DNA of 64,000 bases. Origin: ZC4RG30 sp035556135. GTDB taxonomy: Bacteria > Pseudomonadota > Gammaproteobacteria > Steroidobacterales > Steroidobacteraceae. Location of the stretch: assembly GCA_035556135.1 (NCBI GenBank), contig DATMFO010000006.1, forward strand, positions 124,001-188,000. The letters are read 5' to 3'. Below, piece after piece: positions 10,483 to 19,243 of this stretch (positions are counted from its first letter, which is position 1; every line of letters starts with the position of its first letter). A program made the translations under genes and the position numbers. A model generated the notes under the pieces. The model ran no database searches and was not told the origin of the DNA. It saw nothing but the letters and a program-made list of their open reading frames with translations.

Positions 10483-11576
10483 CAGTGCAGTGGACCGGGG
10501 CGGATCACGCGGCGATGGCGCGCGCCATCGAGCTGGCGCGCAATGGGCTGTACACCACCGATCCGAATCCCAGCGTGGGCTGCGTGCTGGTGAAGGATGG
10601 CAGGGTGGTGGGCGAGGGCTGGCATGCACGGGCGGGACAACCCCATGCCGAACCCAATGCGCTGGCGGCGGCGGGCGAGGCTGCGCGCGGCGCCACCGCC
10701 TACGTGACACTGGAGCCCTGCGACCACCATGGCCGTACGCCGCCCTGCAGCCTGGCCCTGATCGCCGCGGGTGTCGGCCGGGTGGTCTATGCAATGGATG
10801 ATCCCGATCCGCGGGTTTCCGGTCACGGTGCGCAGCGCCTGCGCGAGCACGGCGTCGAAGTGCAATGCGGCCTGCTGGCAGAGGAAGCGGCGGCGCTGAA
10901 TCCCGGTTACCTGAAGCGGCGGCGCACCGGGCTGCCTTACGTGCGCGTGAAACTGGCCGCGAGCCTGGATGGTCGCACCGCGCTGGCCAATGGCGAGAGC
11001 CGCTGGATCACCTCGTCAGCGGCGCGCAAGGATGCCCAGTACGGTCGCGCGCGCAGCTCCGCCATCCTCACCGGCGTGGGCACCATCCTCGCCGATGATC
11101 CGGCGCTGAACGTGCGTATTCCTGAAAGTGACCGGCAGCCCCTGCGAGTGGTGCTGGACTCGCGCCTGCGTACACCGTCGGATTCCCGCGTGATCAACCG
11201 CGAGGGTGCGGTGCTGGTGATCGGTGTCGAGGAGGATGCGCGCAGGCGCGAATCGCTGGAGCGGCAGGGCGTGGAGGTGCGGCTGGTGCCGGCCCGCAGC
11301 GGCCGCCCCGATCTCTCCGCCGTGCTCGCCCTGCTTGCCGCCCGCGGCGCCAACGAAGTGTGGGTGGAGGCGGGCGCCACGCTGGCTGGTGCTTTCATCG
11401 CGGCGGGTCTTTTCGATGAGCTGGTGCTCTATCTCGCCCCGACTCTGCTGGGGCCTGATGCGCGGCCACTGGCGCAATTCCCGCCATTGCAGGAACTCGG
11501 GGAGCGTCTGCAGCTGCGGTTCACATCAGTCCGCCAGGTCGGTGAGGACCTGTGCCTCACGCTGGCGAGGGAGTAA
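10479..11576 (+). CDS. ribD: Bifunctional riboflavin biosynthesis deaminase/reductase RibD
   Basis: RibD carries out the second and third steps of riboflavin synthesis: deamination of the pyrimidine, then NADPH-dependent reduction of the ribose side chain. The N-terminal cytidine-deaminase-like domain has the zinc site PHAEPNAL plus EPCDHHGRTPPC. The C-terminal reductase domain begins near PYVRVKLAASLDG at about residue 155. At 365 residues it is full length. It is translationally coupled to nrdR and followed three bases later by riboflavin synthase. Confidence 0.97.
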   Translation: MTVQWTGADHAAMARAIELARNGLYTTDPNPSVGCVLVKDGRVVGEGWHARAGQPHAEPNALAAAGEAARGATAYVTLEPCDHHGRTPPCSLALIAAGVGRVVYAMDDPDPRVSGHGAQRLREHGVEVQCGLLAEEAAALNPGYLKRRRTGLPYVRVKLAASLDGRTALANGESRWITSSAARKDAQYGRARSSAILTGVGTILADDPALNVRIPESDRQPLRVVLDSRLRTPSDSRVINREGAVLVIGVEEDARRRESLERQGVEVRLVPARSGRPDLSAVLALLAARGANEVWVEAGATLAGAFIAAGLFDELVLYLAPTLLGPDARPLAQFPPLQELGERLQLRFTSVRQVGEDLCLTLARE

Positions 11577-11579
11577 GGC

Positions 11580-12182
11580 ATGTTCACGGGCATCGTGCAG
11601 TCTGTCGGCGAGGTGGTGGAGGCGCAGCCCCGCGATGGCGACCTGGTGCTGACACTCGACGCCAGCGAACTGGCCGCAAAGGTTGAAGCACACCGGCTTG
11701 CGGTGGGCGAGAGCATCTGCGTCAGCGGCGTGTGCCTGACGGTGGTCCGGTTCGATGGCCGTCGCTTCGTGGCCGATGTGTCGCGGGAAACCCTTGCCGT
11801 GACCACCCTTGGCAGCCTCGCTCCCGGCGACAAGGTGAACCTGGAGGCCGCGCTGCGCGCTGGTGATCCACTTGGTGGGCACCTGGTTTCCGGCCACGTG
11901 GATGCGGTGGCAAGCGTGACGGGCCTGGAGCGGGATGCCCGGTCGCTGCGTGTGACTGTGGAAGTGCCGCCGCAACTCAGGCGCTTCGTGGTGCCGAAGG
12001 GATCCGTCGCGCTCAATGGCGTCAGCCTCACCGTGAACCAGGTGGAGCAGGGGCATCTGTCGGTGAACCTGATCCCCCACACGGTGGCCGCCACCACCTT
12101 TTCGGCAGTCAAGGTCGGCGGCCGCCTCAACCTGGAGGTCGACCAGCTCGCCCGATATGCGCAGGGCGCACTGCAGAAGTAG
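11580..12182 (+). CDS. ribE: Riboflavin synthase, alpha subunit
   Basis: This catalyses dismutation of two 6,7-dimethyl-8-ribityllumazine molecules to riboflavin and the pyrimidine diamine. The protein is 200 residues and shows the two lumazine-binding repeats, the first starting with the invariant MFTGIVQ and the second after about residue 98 (GGHLVSGHVD). The symbol ribC is used for the same gene in E. coli. It lies three bases after ribD. The downstream lipoprotein gene begins 87 bases later. Confidence 0.96.
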   Translation: MFTGIVQSVGEVVEAQPRDGDLVLTLDASELAAKVEAHRLAVGESICVSGVCLTVVRFDGRRFVADVSRETLAVTTLGSLAPGDKVNLEAALRAGDPLGGHLVSGHVDAVASVTGLERDARSLRVTVEVPPQLRRFVVPKGSVALNGVSLTVNQVEQGHLSVNLIPHTVAATTFSAVKVGGRLNLEVDQLARYAQGALQK

Positions 12183-12269
12183 CTGTTGCGATGCACACCG
12201 CTGGCGCCCACTACCCGGCCAGCCGGCGGCGGGTGTAGGCTGCCTGCAGTAGTTTCGGAGGGCGGGAAC

Positions 12270-12677
12270 ATGTTCAGCAGCCATGTGCGTCAGATCCTGG
12301 CGGGCGGGCTGGCCGGGACATTGCTTCTGGGTGGCTGCGCGGGCATGCCAGCCAGCAATGAGCCGGTGCCCCTTGCTGGCGAGAAGCAGCCAGCCCGGTT
12401 CAACACCGGCAAGGTGACTGTCGTCGTCACAGACTTCGCGGGGCAGCCACTGCGGCTGGCACGCGTGGACATCGAAAGCGGCAGCAAGAGCGAGGACTAT
12501 TTCCGCACTGCCGCGCTGTCCGACGTGCACGGCAGGGTGACCTTCAGCGGTGTGCCTGAAGAGGTGCGCATCACCGTGTACCACGCCGAGTCACAGGGCA
12601 ATTACTCGCGCGAGTTCCATGTTCCATCCAGCGGGACCACCGAACTGCGCATGATGGTCGAGCGCACCGTGTATTGA
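12270..12677 (+). CDS. Small lipoprotein with an Ig-like/CarboxypepD_reg-type fold
   Basis: This predicted lipoprotein has 135 residues. A short signal with the lipobox LLGGC places the lipidated Cys at about residue 23. The rest is a beta-rich domain with alternating strands (KVTVVVTD, GRVTFSGV, VRITVYHAES) resembling carboxypeptidase-regulatory or transthyretin-like domains; that match is by eye only. The start at 12270 is supported by a strong GGAGGG Shine-Dalgarno nine bases upstream; an upstream in-frame start at 12186 has no support. It sits between ribE and ribBA in the riboflavin gene run. I do not recognise a named family. Confidence 0.72.
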   Translation: MFSSHVRQILAGGLAGTLLLGGCAGMPASNEPVPLAGEKQPARFNTGKVTVVVTDFAGQPLRLARVDIESGSKSEDYFRTAALSDVHGRVTFSGVPEEVRITVYHAESQGNYSREFHVPSSGTTELRMMVERTVY

Positions 12678-12719
12678 ACCGGCGCGGCAGCCGGGCCGTC
12701 CCGGCTGCCCGCCCGCTGG

Positions 12720-12725
12720 TACAAT
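12720..12725 (+). promoter_or_regulatory. Leaderless-type -10 box of ribBA
   Basis: TACAAT ends seven bases before the ribBA ATG (12733), with no Shine-Dalgarno between. It implies that ribBA has its own promoter inside the rib gene run and starts transcription at or next to the start codon. No convincing -35. Confidence 0.5.
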
Positions 12726-12732
12726 CCGCGGC

Positions 12733-13866
12733 ATGAGCGCCGGTCCCCGACTCGTAGAGCATCCCGCCAGCCCCTTCGACCGCATCGAGGACATCTTGGC
12801 CGACATCGCGGCCGGACGCATGGTGGTCATCGTCGATGACGAGGACCGCGAGAACGAGGGCGACCTGCTGATGGCCGCCTCCAGGGTGCGCCCCGAAGAC
12901 ATCAACTTCATGGCCCGCTTCGGCCGCGGCCTGATCTGCCTCACGCTCACCCGCGAACGCTGTGCGCAGCTGAGGCTGCCGCTGATGGTCAGCGACACCG
13001 ACCGCCAGGGGCGCACGAATTTCACCGTGTCCATCGAGGCGGCCGAGGGCATCACCACGGGCATCTCGGCTTACGACCGGGCACACACCGTGCGCACGGC
13101 GGTGGCCGAGGATGCGCGTGCCGAACACCTGGTGCAGCCCGGCCACATCTTTCCGCTGATGGCGCAGCCGGGTGGTGTGCTCACCCGGGCCGGGCACACC
13201 GAAGCCGGTTGCGATCTCGCGCGGCTGGCCGGCCTCACGCCTGCGGCGGTGATCGTGGAGATCATGAACGACGACGGCACCATGGCCCGTCGTCCCGAGC
13301 TCATCGCCTTCGCGCGCCAGCACGGCCTGCGCATGGGCACCATCCGCGACCTGATCCGCCATCGCCTGCGCACCGAGCGCAGCGTCGAGCGCATTGCGCA
13401 GCGCCGCGTGCAGACCGGGTTCGGCGAGTTCGACCTGCATTGCTACGAGGACCACGTGCACCACGGGTTGCACCTGGTGCTTACGCGTGGCGACCTCAAA
13501 TGCGCATCGCTGCCGCTGGTGCGGGTGCATGTGGCCGACACGCTGCGCGACCTGCTCGGTGTGCGCGGCGACGCGCGCGCCTGGACGCTGCGCGATGCCC
13601 TGCAGCGCATCGCCCAGGAGCCTTGCGGGGCGCTGGTGATCCTGCGCGAGCCTGAGTCCCCGCGTGCGCTGGCCGACGCCGTGCAGGGCCTGGAATGCCG
13701 CGATGGCGGCACCGCGCAGCACGCACAGGCGGTGCTGCGTACCTACGGCATCGGCGCGCAGATCCTCAAGGACCTCGGCATGAGCCGCATCCGCGTGCTT
13801 TCGGCACCCAAGCAGCTGCAGGGCATTTCCGGCTTCGACCTCGAAGTCGTCGAATACGTCGACTGA
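12733..13866 (+). CDS. ribB: 3,4-dihydroxy-2-butanone-4-phosphate synthase with degenerate GTP cyclohydrolase II-like domain
   Basis: The N-terminal DHBP synthase domain (about residues 15-215) makes the four-carbon riboflavin precursor from ribulose 5-phosphate and has the acidic metal/substrate loop DDEDRENEGD. The C-terminal domain (about 220-377) aligns with GTP cyclohydrolase II but lacks the three zinc cysteines (C-x10-C-x-C); that position reads RVHVADTLRDLLGVRG. The second activity is therefore probably absent, as in the gammaproteobacterial RibBX type. A genuine ribA must lie elsewhere. It is followed four bases later by ribH. Confidence 0.93.
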   Translation: MSAGPRLVEHPASPFDRIEDILADIAAGRMVVIVDDEDRENEGDLLMAASRVRPEDINFMARFGRGLICLTLTRERCAQLRLPLMVSDTDRQGRTNFTVSIEAAEGITTGISAYDRAHTVRTAVAEDARAEHLVQPGHIFPLMAQPGGVLTRAGHTEAGCDLARLAGLTPAAVIVEIMNDDGTMARRPELIAFARQHGLRMGTIRDLIRHRLRTERSVERIAQRRVQTGFGEFDLHCYEDHVHHGLHLVLTRGDLKCASLPLVRVHVADTLRDLLGVRGDARAWTLRDALQRIAQEPCGALVILREPESPRALADAVQGLECRDGGTAQHAQAVLRTYGIGAQILKDLGMSRIRVLSAPKQLQGISGFDLEVVEYVD

Positions 13867-13869
13867 ACC

Positions 13870-14382
13870 ATGTCGCGTTACCGGATCATCGATGGCGTGG
13901 CCCGGCAGGCCGCGCGTGAAGGCAGCACGGGCGATGCGGCGGCCGGATGCCGCGTCGCCATCGTCGCCGCGCGCTTCAATGCCGACATCGTGGAGAAGAT
14001 GGTGGCGGGCGCCGTGGCCGCGTGGGAACGCCTGGGTGGGGATGCAGAGGGCCTCACCCTGGTGCGCGCCCCCGGGGCCTTCGAACTGCCGCTGGTGGCA
14101 CGCAAGCTGGCAGCCAGCGGCCGCCATGACGCCGTGGTGGCGCTGGGTTGCGTGATCCGTGGCGATACAGCCCATTTCGACTTCGTGGCAGGCGAGGCCG
14201 CGCGCGGGATTGCCGATGCCGCACGGGACACCGGCGTACCGGTGATATTTGGCGTGCTCACCACCGAGAATGTCGAGCAGGCGCTGGAGCGGGCTGATCC
14301 TGCGCGCATGGACAAGGGTGGCGAGGCGCTGGAGGCGGCGCTTGAAATGGTGCAGCTGCTGCGCCGGATCGCCGCGCCATGA
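13870..14382 (+). CDS. ribH: 6,7-dimethyl-8-ribityllumazine synthase
   Basis: This condenses the RibD product with DHBP to form lumazine, the penultimate riboflavin step. The 170-residue protein has the typical core: RVAIVAARFNADIV, the AFELP segment, ALGCVIRGDTAHFDFV with the catalytic His, and FGVLTTE. The first about 25 residues form an extension before the core, which is slightly long for the family. The stop overlaps the nusB start by four bases (ATGA). Confidence 0.96.
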   Translation: MSRYRIIDGVARQAAREGSTGDAAAGCRVAIVAARFNADIVEKMVAGAVAAWERLGGDAEGLTLVRAPGAFELPLVARKLAASGRHDAVVALGCVIRGDTAHFDFVAGEAARGIADAARDTGVPVIFGVLTTENVEQALERADPARMDKGGEALEAALEMVQLLRRIAAP

Positions 14383-14822
14383 GCAGGACAGGTGGACAGG
14401 TGCGGGGCATGGGCGCGCGGTCGCTGGCGCGCAAGCTTGCGCTGCAGGCCCTGTATGGCTGGCAGCTGAATCCCGGCCCCTGGCAGGACCTCGTGAATGA
14501 ATTCGACCGCGCCGAGGAAGCACCGCGCGCCGATCGCGAGCACTTCACGGCGCTGGTGAGCGCCATTGCAGCCGGCAGTGGCGAGCTGGACGAGCAGCTT
14601 CGACCCTGGCTTGACCGTCCACCGGTGGAGCTTGATCCCATCGAGCATGCCGCGTTGTGGATCGGCCTGCAGGAACTGCGCGCCCATCCCGAAGTGCCGT
14701 TCCGCGTGGCCATCAGCGAGGCGGTGAGCCTTGCCCGGCGATTCGGTGCCACCGATGGCCACAAGTTCGTCAACGCCGTGATGGACAAGGCGGCGCGCGC
14801 GCTGCGTCCGCACGAGCACTGA
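14379..14822 (+). CDS. nusB: Transcription antitermination factor NusB
   Basis: This all-helical RNA-binding protein of 147 residues pairs with NusE (S10) on boxA sites of rRNA operons. Family features are ARSLARKLALQALYGWQL near the N-terminus and FVNAVMDKAAR near the C-terminus. It is coupled to ribH upstream and thiL downstream by overlapping codons, the standard ribH-nusB-thiL order of Proteobacteria. The ATG at 14379 fits the overlap; an internal ATG at 14409 is possible. Confidence 0.96.
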   Translation: MSRTGGQVRGMGARSLARKLALQALYGWQLNPGPWQDLVNEFDRAEEAPRADREHFTALVSAIAAGSGELDEQLRPWLDRPPVELDPIEHAALWIGLQELRAHPEVPFRVAISEAVSLARRFGATDGHKFVNAVMDKAARALRPHEH

Positions 14823-15814
14823 TGGCACTGGGTGAATTCGAGCTGATCGAACGCTACTTCCGGCGCCCGGCCGAGGCGCAACGCGCCCGCCGCAACGATG
14901 TGCCACTGGGCATCGGGGATGATGCTGCCGTACTCGATGTGCCCGCCGGACGGCAGCTGGTGGCAGCGCTTGATGCGCTGGTGGAAGGACGACATTTCCC
15001 CGCAGGCTGCGAACCGCGATCCATCGGTCATCGTGCGCTGGCGGTGAACCTTTCCGACCTTGCTGCCATGGGCGCGACACCGGTCTGGTTCCTGCTTTCC
15101 CTCACCTTGCCCGCAGCCGATGAGGATTTCCTGGAAGGCTTCGCCCGCGGAATGATGGCGCTGGCAGATGCGCATGGAATTGCGCTCGTCGGTGGCGATA
15201 CCACCGGCGGGCCCCTGGTTGCGGTGGTGCAGGCCCTGGGTACGGTGGCCGCAGGTACAGCGCTGACGCGCGCCGGCGCCAGTCCCGGCGACCTGGTGTA
15301 TGTGAGCGGCACGCCCGGTGATTCCACCGCGGGGCTGAAGCTGCTGCTCGATCCGGCAGCCGGTGCATCCATCGAGGAGGCGTATCGGCAATACCTGCTC
15401 GACCGTTTCCTGTTCCCTGCGCCGCGCATTGCCCTCGGGCAGGCCCTGCCGGGACTGGCCTCGGCGTGCATCGATGTCTCCGACGGCCTGGCCGCCGATG
15501 CCGGGCGGCTGGCTGCCGCAAGCGGCTGCGGCCTGCAGCTGGACATGGAGCAGCTGCCGCTGTCGCCGGCGCTGCAGGCCTTCGCCGGTGATGCTGCCGC
15601 ACGCCGGATGGCCCTCACCGGGGGAGAAGACTATGAGCTGTGCTTCACCATTCCACCCGGGCGGCTGCCACTGCTCGCGGCGCAGCTGGATAATGTCAAA
15701 TGCCAGGTCACTTGCATCGGCAGTCTCGTGCCGGACGCCGGCATCACGGTGCGCAAGCAGGGCCGGCCGGTGACGCTGGACCTGCGCGGTTTTGATCACT
15801 TCCCCGCTCCCTGA
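14822..15814 (+). CDS. thiL: Thiamine-monophosphate kinase
   Basis: This ATP-dependent kinase makes thiamine diphosphate from thiamine monophosphate. The 330-residue protein shows N-terminal GEFELIERYF, the metal-binding GIGDDAAVL, the segment LVGGDTTGGP and C-terminal GGEDYELCF. The ATG at 14822 shares its A with the nusB stop codon (TGATG), which decides the start. In many relatives pgpA follows; here a Ser/Thr kinase gene follows instead. Confidence 0.96.
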   Translation: MALGEFELIERYFRRPAEAQRARRNDVPLGIGDDAAVLDVPAGRQLVAALDALVEGRHFPAGCEPRSIGHRALAVNLSDLAAMGATPVWFLLSLTLPAADEDFLEGFARGMMALADAHGIALVGGDTTGGPLVAVVQALGTVAAGTALTRAGASPGDLVYVSGTPGDSTAGLKLLLDPAAGASIEEAYRQYLLDRFLFPAPRIALGQALPGLASACIDVSDGLAADAGRLAAASGCGLQLDMEQLPLSPALQAFAGDAAARRMALTGGEDYELCFTIPPGRLPLLAAQLDNVKCQVTCIGSLVPDAGITVRKQGRPVTLDLRGFDHFPAP

Positions 15815-15897
15815 ACCCTGCGAGGACCAGACACGCGTCACAGCCCGTGCGGGGAGGGAGACTTATTCTCCTTCACCGCAGCCTCCCACCGGTCGCC

Positions 15898-17235
15898 ATG
15901 GGCAACACAGCAAAGAAACGCGCCACCCGCAACGTTCCACAGCGCATCGGCAAGTACGAGATCGTGCGCGAGGTGGGCGAGGGCAGCACCGGCACGGTGT
16001 ACCTGTCGCATGACCCGTATTACGGGCGCGACGTCGCGATCAAGCTGTACTACGACGATTTCGGCGGCGACGAAGACAAGTCCCGCGCCGCGCGCAAGAT
16101 GTTCCTCTCCGAGGCGCACATGGTGGGCATGCTGCAGCACCCGCAGCTGATGCCCATCTATGATGCCGGCGAGGAGAACGGCCACTGCTACGTGGTGACC
16201 GAGTATGTGCATGGCGCGCGCACGCTGGCTGCCTTCTGCAGGCAGGATGACCTGCTGCGCGTGGACCAGGTGGTGGAGATCATCTTCAAGTGCGCCAAGG
16301 CGCTGCACTACGCGCACTCGCGCGGCGTGATCCACCGCGACATCAAGCCGTCCAACATCATGTACACGCAGGACGGCGACGTGCGCATCATCGACTTCGG
16401 CATCGCGCTGGTGTCGGACTCGGACATGTCGCACCTGGAAGGCATTGCCGGCAGTCCCAGCTACATGTCGCCCGAACAGGCGCAGGGCCAGCCGCTGACC
16501 AACCGATCCGACATCTACTCGCTGGGCGCAGTGATGTACGAGCTGCTGACGGGCTCGCGGCCCTTCAGGGCCGGCAACCTCGCCAAGCTGATGCACCAGA
16601 TCATCTACGCCACGCCGCCGCCCATCCACACCCTGCGCCGCGAGGTGCCGGAAGACCTGGAAGAGGTGGTGGCCACGGCGCTGCAGAAGGATCCGGACAA
16701 GCGCTACAAGAGCGGCCAGGACCTGGCTGCCGCGCTCACCCGCGTGCACCAGAAGCTGCGCACGCGTCCGCTGCAGATCGAGCACGGCGAGCAGCTCGGG
16801 CTGCTGCGCAAGCTGAAGTTCTTCCATGAGTTCTCGCCTGCCGAGATCGCCGAGGTGCTCAAGGCCAGCAGCTGGCAGAACTGCAGCCCGGAAGAGGAGA
16901 TCGTGCGCGAGGGCGACATGGAAGACCGCTTCTACATCGTCGTCGCCGGCAACTGCGCCGTGGAGCGGCATGGCCGCATGGTGGGCCAGCTCACCACCGG
17001 GGATTGCTTCGGTGAATCCAGTTACGTGCCCGGTGCGCGCCGTTCCGCCACCGTGCGCGCCACCAGCAGCGTCACGCTGCTCAGGGTGGGATCAACGCTG
17101 CTGGAGCAGGCCTCGGCCAGCTGCCAGCTGCGGTTCAACAAGGTGTTCCTGCGCGGGCTGATCGAGCGCCTGCAGGGCGCCGAGACTGATGGTTCCGACC
17201 GGCAGCAACCCGCCAACGCCGCAACCACCCGCTGA
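15898..17235 (+). CDS. Ser/Thr protein kinase with C-terminal cyclic-nucleotide-binding domain
   Basis: This 445-residue soluble protein has no membrane segment. The Hanks-type kinase domain spans about residues 18-285, with Gly loop VGEGSTGTVYL, ATP lysine Lys49 in VAIKLYY, catalytic loop HRDIKPSN (His146, Asp148) and DFG at Asp166, so it should be active. After about residue 300 comes a cNMP-binding domain whose phosphate-binding cassette keeps the FGE and RRSATVRA residues needed for a cyclic nucleotide. Phosphorylation may thus be gated by cAMP or cGMP (inference). ATG at 15898 is chosen because the kinase domain follows; a GTG at 15847 would add 17 atypical residues. It is convergent with dxs, 12 bases away. 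Confidence 0.9.
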   Translation: MGNTAKKRATRNVPQRIGKYEIVREVGEGSTGTVYLSHDPYYGRDVAIKLYYDDFGGDEDKSRAARKMFLSEAHMVGMLQHPQLMPIYDAGEENGHCYVVTEYVHGARTLAAFCRQDDLLRVDQVVEIIFKCAKALHYAHSRGVIHRDIKPSNIMYTQDGDVRIIDFGIALVSDSDMSHLEGIAGSPSYMSPEQAQGQPLTNRSDIYSLGAVMYELLTGSRPFRAGNLAKLMHQIIYATPPPIHTLRREVPEDLEEVVATALQKDPDKRYKSGQDLAAALTRVHQKLRTRPLQIEHGEQLGLLRKLKFFHEFSPAEIAEVLKASSWQNCSPEEEIVREGDMEDRFYIVVAGNCAVERHGRMVGQLTTGDCFGESSYVPGARRSATVRATSSVTLLRVGSTLLEQASASCQLRFNKVFLRGLIERLQGAETDGSDRQQPANAATTR

Positions 17236-17247
17236 TCAGGTGGCGCC

Positions 17248-19179
17248 TCAGGCGCCTTGGCGCCCTGTGCCCTGGGCCAGGGAAGGTTCCGCCCTTCCGG
17301 GCAGCGTATGCCACCACTCGGATACGCGGTGCCGGATCGAGGCCGCATCCAGCCCCGCCATGGCAAGGCAGTCCTCCCGCGACCCGTGCTCGATGAAGCG
17401 GTCGGGGAGGCCCACGTGCAGCAGCGGCAGCGCGATGCCCATCTCGGCCAGCAGTTCGCCGACGGCCGATCCTGCGCCACCGCTGACGACATTCTCCTCG
17501 ATGGTCACGAGCGCGGCCGAGCGCCGCGCCACCTGCAGTACCGCATCGCGGTCCAGCGGCTTCACGAAGCGCATGTCGAGCACCGTGGCGTCGTGCAGGT
17601 CGGCTGCAGCCATTGCGGCTGGCAGCAGCGGACCGAAGTTCAGGATGGCCAGGCCACTGCGACCCTCGCGTTTCACCACGGCCCTGCCCAGTGGCAGGGC
17701 GCTCATTTCCTTTGCCACCTTCGCGCCCGTGCCGGCGCCGCGTGGATAGCGCACGGCGGCAGGGCCACGCAGCTGGCTGGCCGTGAACAACATCTGCCGG
17801 CACTCGTTCTCGTCCGAGGGTGTCATCACCACCAGGTTCGGGATGCAGCGCAGGAAGCTGATGTCGAAGGCACCCTGGTGCGTGGCGCCATCGCTGCCCA
17901 CCAGGCCCGCGCGATCGATCGCGAACACCACCGGCAGGTTCTGCAGCGCCACGTCGTGGATGAGCTGGTCGTAGCCGCGCTGCAGGAAGGTGGAATAGAT
18001 CGCGACCACCGGCTTCATGCCTTCGGTGGCGAGGCCGGCAGCAAGGGTCACCGCATGCTGCTCGGCGATGGCCACGTCGAAGTAGCGGTCCGGGAAGCGC
18101 CTGGAGAACTCCACCAGCCCCGAGCCCTCGCGCATGGCCGGCGTGATGCCGATGATCTTCGGATCTGCCTCGGCCATGTCGCACAGCCAGTCGCCGAAGA
18201 TGCGTGAATAGGTGGGTGCGCCGGCCTTTTCCTTGTAGATGGTGCCGGTGACCGGATCGAAGGGGCCGGGGCCGTGCCAGAGGATGGGATCAGCCTCGGC
18301 CGGTGCATATCCCTTGCCCTTGCGCGTGACCACGTGCAGGAACTGCGGGCCTTTCAGCTCGCGGATGTTCTTCAGCGCCGCCACCAGCGCCTTCAGGTCA
18401 TGGCCGTCGATGGGTCCGATGTAGTTGAACCCCATCTCCTCGAACATGGTGCCGGGCAGCACCATGCCCTTCATGTGTTCCTCGTAGCGCGCGGCCAGCT
18501 CGCGGATGGTGGGCATGGGCGCCAGCACCTTCTTGCCGCCCTTGCGCAGCGTGGAATAGAAACGTCCCGCGATCACGCGTCCGAAGTAGCGCGACAGCGC
18601 GCCCACGCCCTCGGAGATGGACATCTCGTTGTCGTTGAGCACGACCAGCAAGTCGGCAGGCAGCGAGCCGGCGTGGTTCAGTGCTTCGAAGGCCATGCCG
18701 CCGCTCATCGCCCCATCACCGATCACCGCCACGGCGCGGCGGTCCTCGCCCAGGCGTGCGGCCGCGATGGCCATTCCCAGCGCCGCGCTCACGGAAGTGC
18801 TGGAGTGGCCGGTGCCGAAGGTGTCGTATTCACTCTCGGCCCGATGCGGGAAGGGCGCCAGGCCGTCACGCTGCTTGATGGAGCCGAGCTGCGCGCGCCG
18901 CCCCGTGAGTACCTTGTGAGGATAGGCCTGGTGGCCCACATCCCACACGATGCGGTCGTGCGGGGTGTTGTAGACGTAGTGCAGGGCGATGGTGAGTTCC
19001 ACCGTGCCCAGGCCGGCGGCGAAATGCCCGCCGCGGGTGGCGACGGTGCGGATCAGGAACTGCCGGAGCTCATCGGCCAGGCGGGGCAGGTCGGCTGCAG
19101 GCAGGGCGCGCAGGTCGGCGGGCGAGCCAACCCGGTCCAGCAGGGGAAAACTACCGCCGGTCATGGCGTCATCGCTCAT
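17248..19179 (-). CDS. dxs: 1-deoxy-D-xylulose-5-phosphate synthase
   Basis: This thiamine-diphosphate enzyme makes DXP from pyruvate and glyceraldehyde 3-phosphate, the first step of the MEP isoprenoid pathway. The 643-residue protein shows the TPP-binding GDGAMSGGMAFEALN segment, DVGHQAYPHK, the transketolase-like central part (AIAEQHAVTLAAG) and the C-terminal domain with VTIEENVVSGG. ATG at 19179 fits a -10-like TAAACT ending six bases upstream; ATG at 19164 is an alternative. ispA lies 64 bases upstream on the same strand, giving precursor and condensation steps side by side. Confidence 0.97.
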   Translation of the reverse strand: MSDDAMTGGSFPLLDRVGSPADLRALPAADLPRLADELRQFLIRTVATRGGHFAAGLGTVELTIALHYVYNTPHDRIVWDVGHQAYPHKVLTGRRAQLGSIKQRDGLAPFPHRAESEYDTFGTGHSSTSVSAALGMAIAAARLGEDRRAVAVIGDGAMSGGMAFEALNHAGSLPADLLVVLNDNEMSISEGVGALSRYFGRVIAGRFYSTLRKGGKKVLAPMPTIRELAARYEEHMKGMVLPGTMFEEMGFNYIGPIDGHDLKALVAALKNIRELKGPQFLHVVTRKGKGYAPAEADPILWHGPGPFDPVTGTIYKEKAGAPTYSRIFGDWLCDMAEADPKIIGITPAMREGSGLVEFSRRFPDRYFDVAIAEQHAVTLAAGLATEGMKPVVAIYSTFLQRGYDQLIHDVALQNLPVVFAIDRAGLVGSDGATHQGAFDISFLRCIPNLVVMTPSDENECRQMLFTASQLRGPAAVRYPRGAGTGAKVAKEMSALPLGRAVVKREGRSGLAILNFGPLLPAAMAAADLHDATVLDMRFVKPLDRDAVLQVARRSAALVTIEENVVSGGAGSAVGELLAEMGIALPLLHVGLPDRFIEHGSREDCLAMAGLDAASIRHRVSEWWHTLPGRAEPSLAQGTGRQGA

Positions 19180-19185
19180 CGGTCA

Positions 19186-19191
19186 AGTTTA
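19186..19191 (-). promoter_or_regulatory. Leaderless-type -10 box of dxs
   Basis: TAAACT on the minus strand ends six bases before the dxs ATG at 19179. No Shine-Dalgarno is present in the six intervening bases. It implies a dxs promoter separate from ispA-xseB. Confidence 0.5.
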
Positions 19192-19243
19192 CACGCTGCC
19201 GGAATGGGGGATTGAGGCCCGCCAGGACGCTCAGCCAGGGCGC

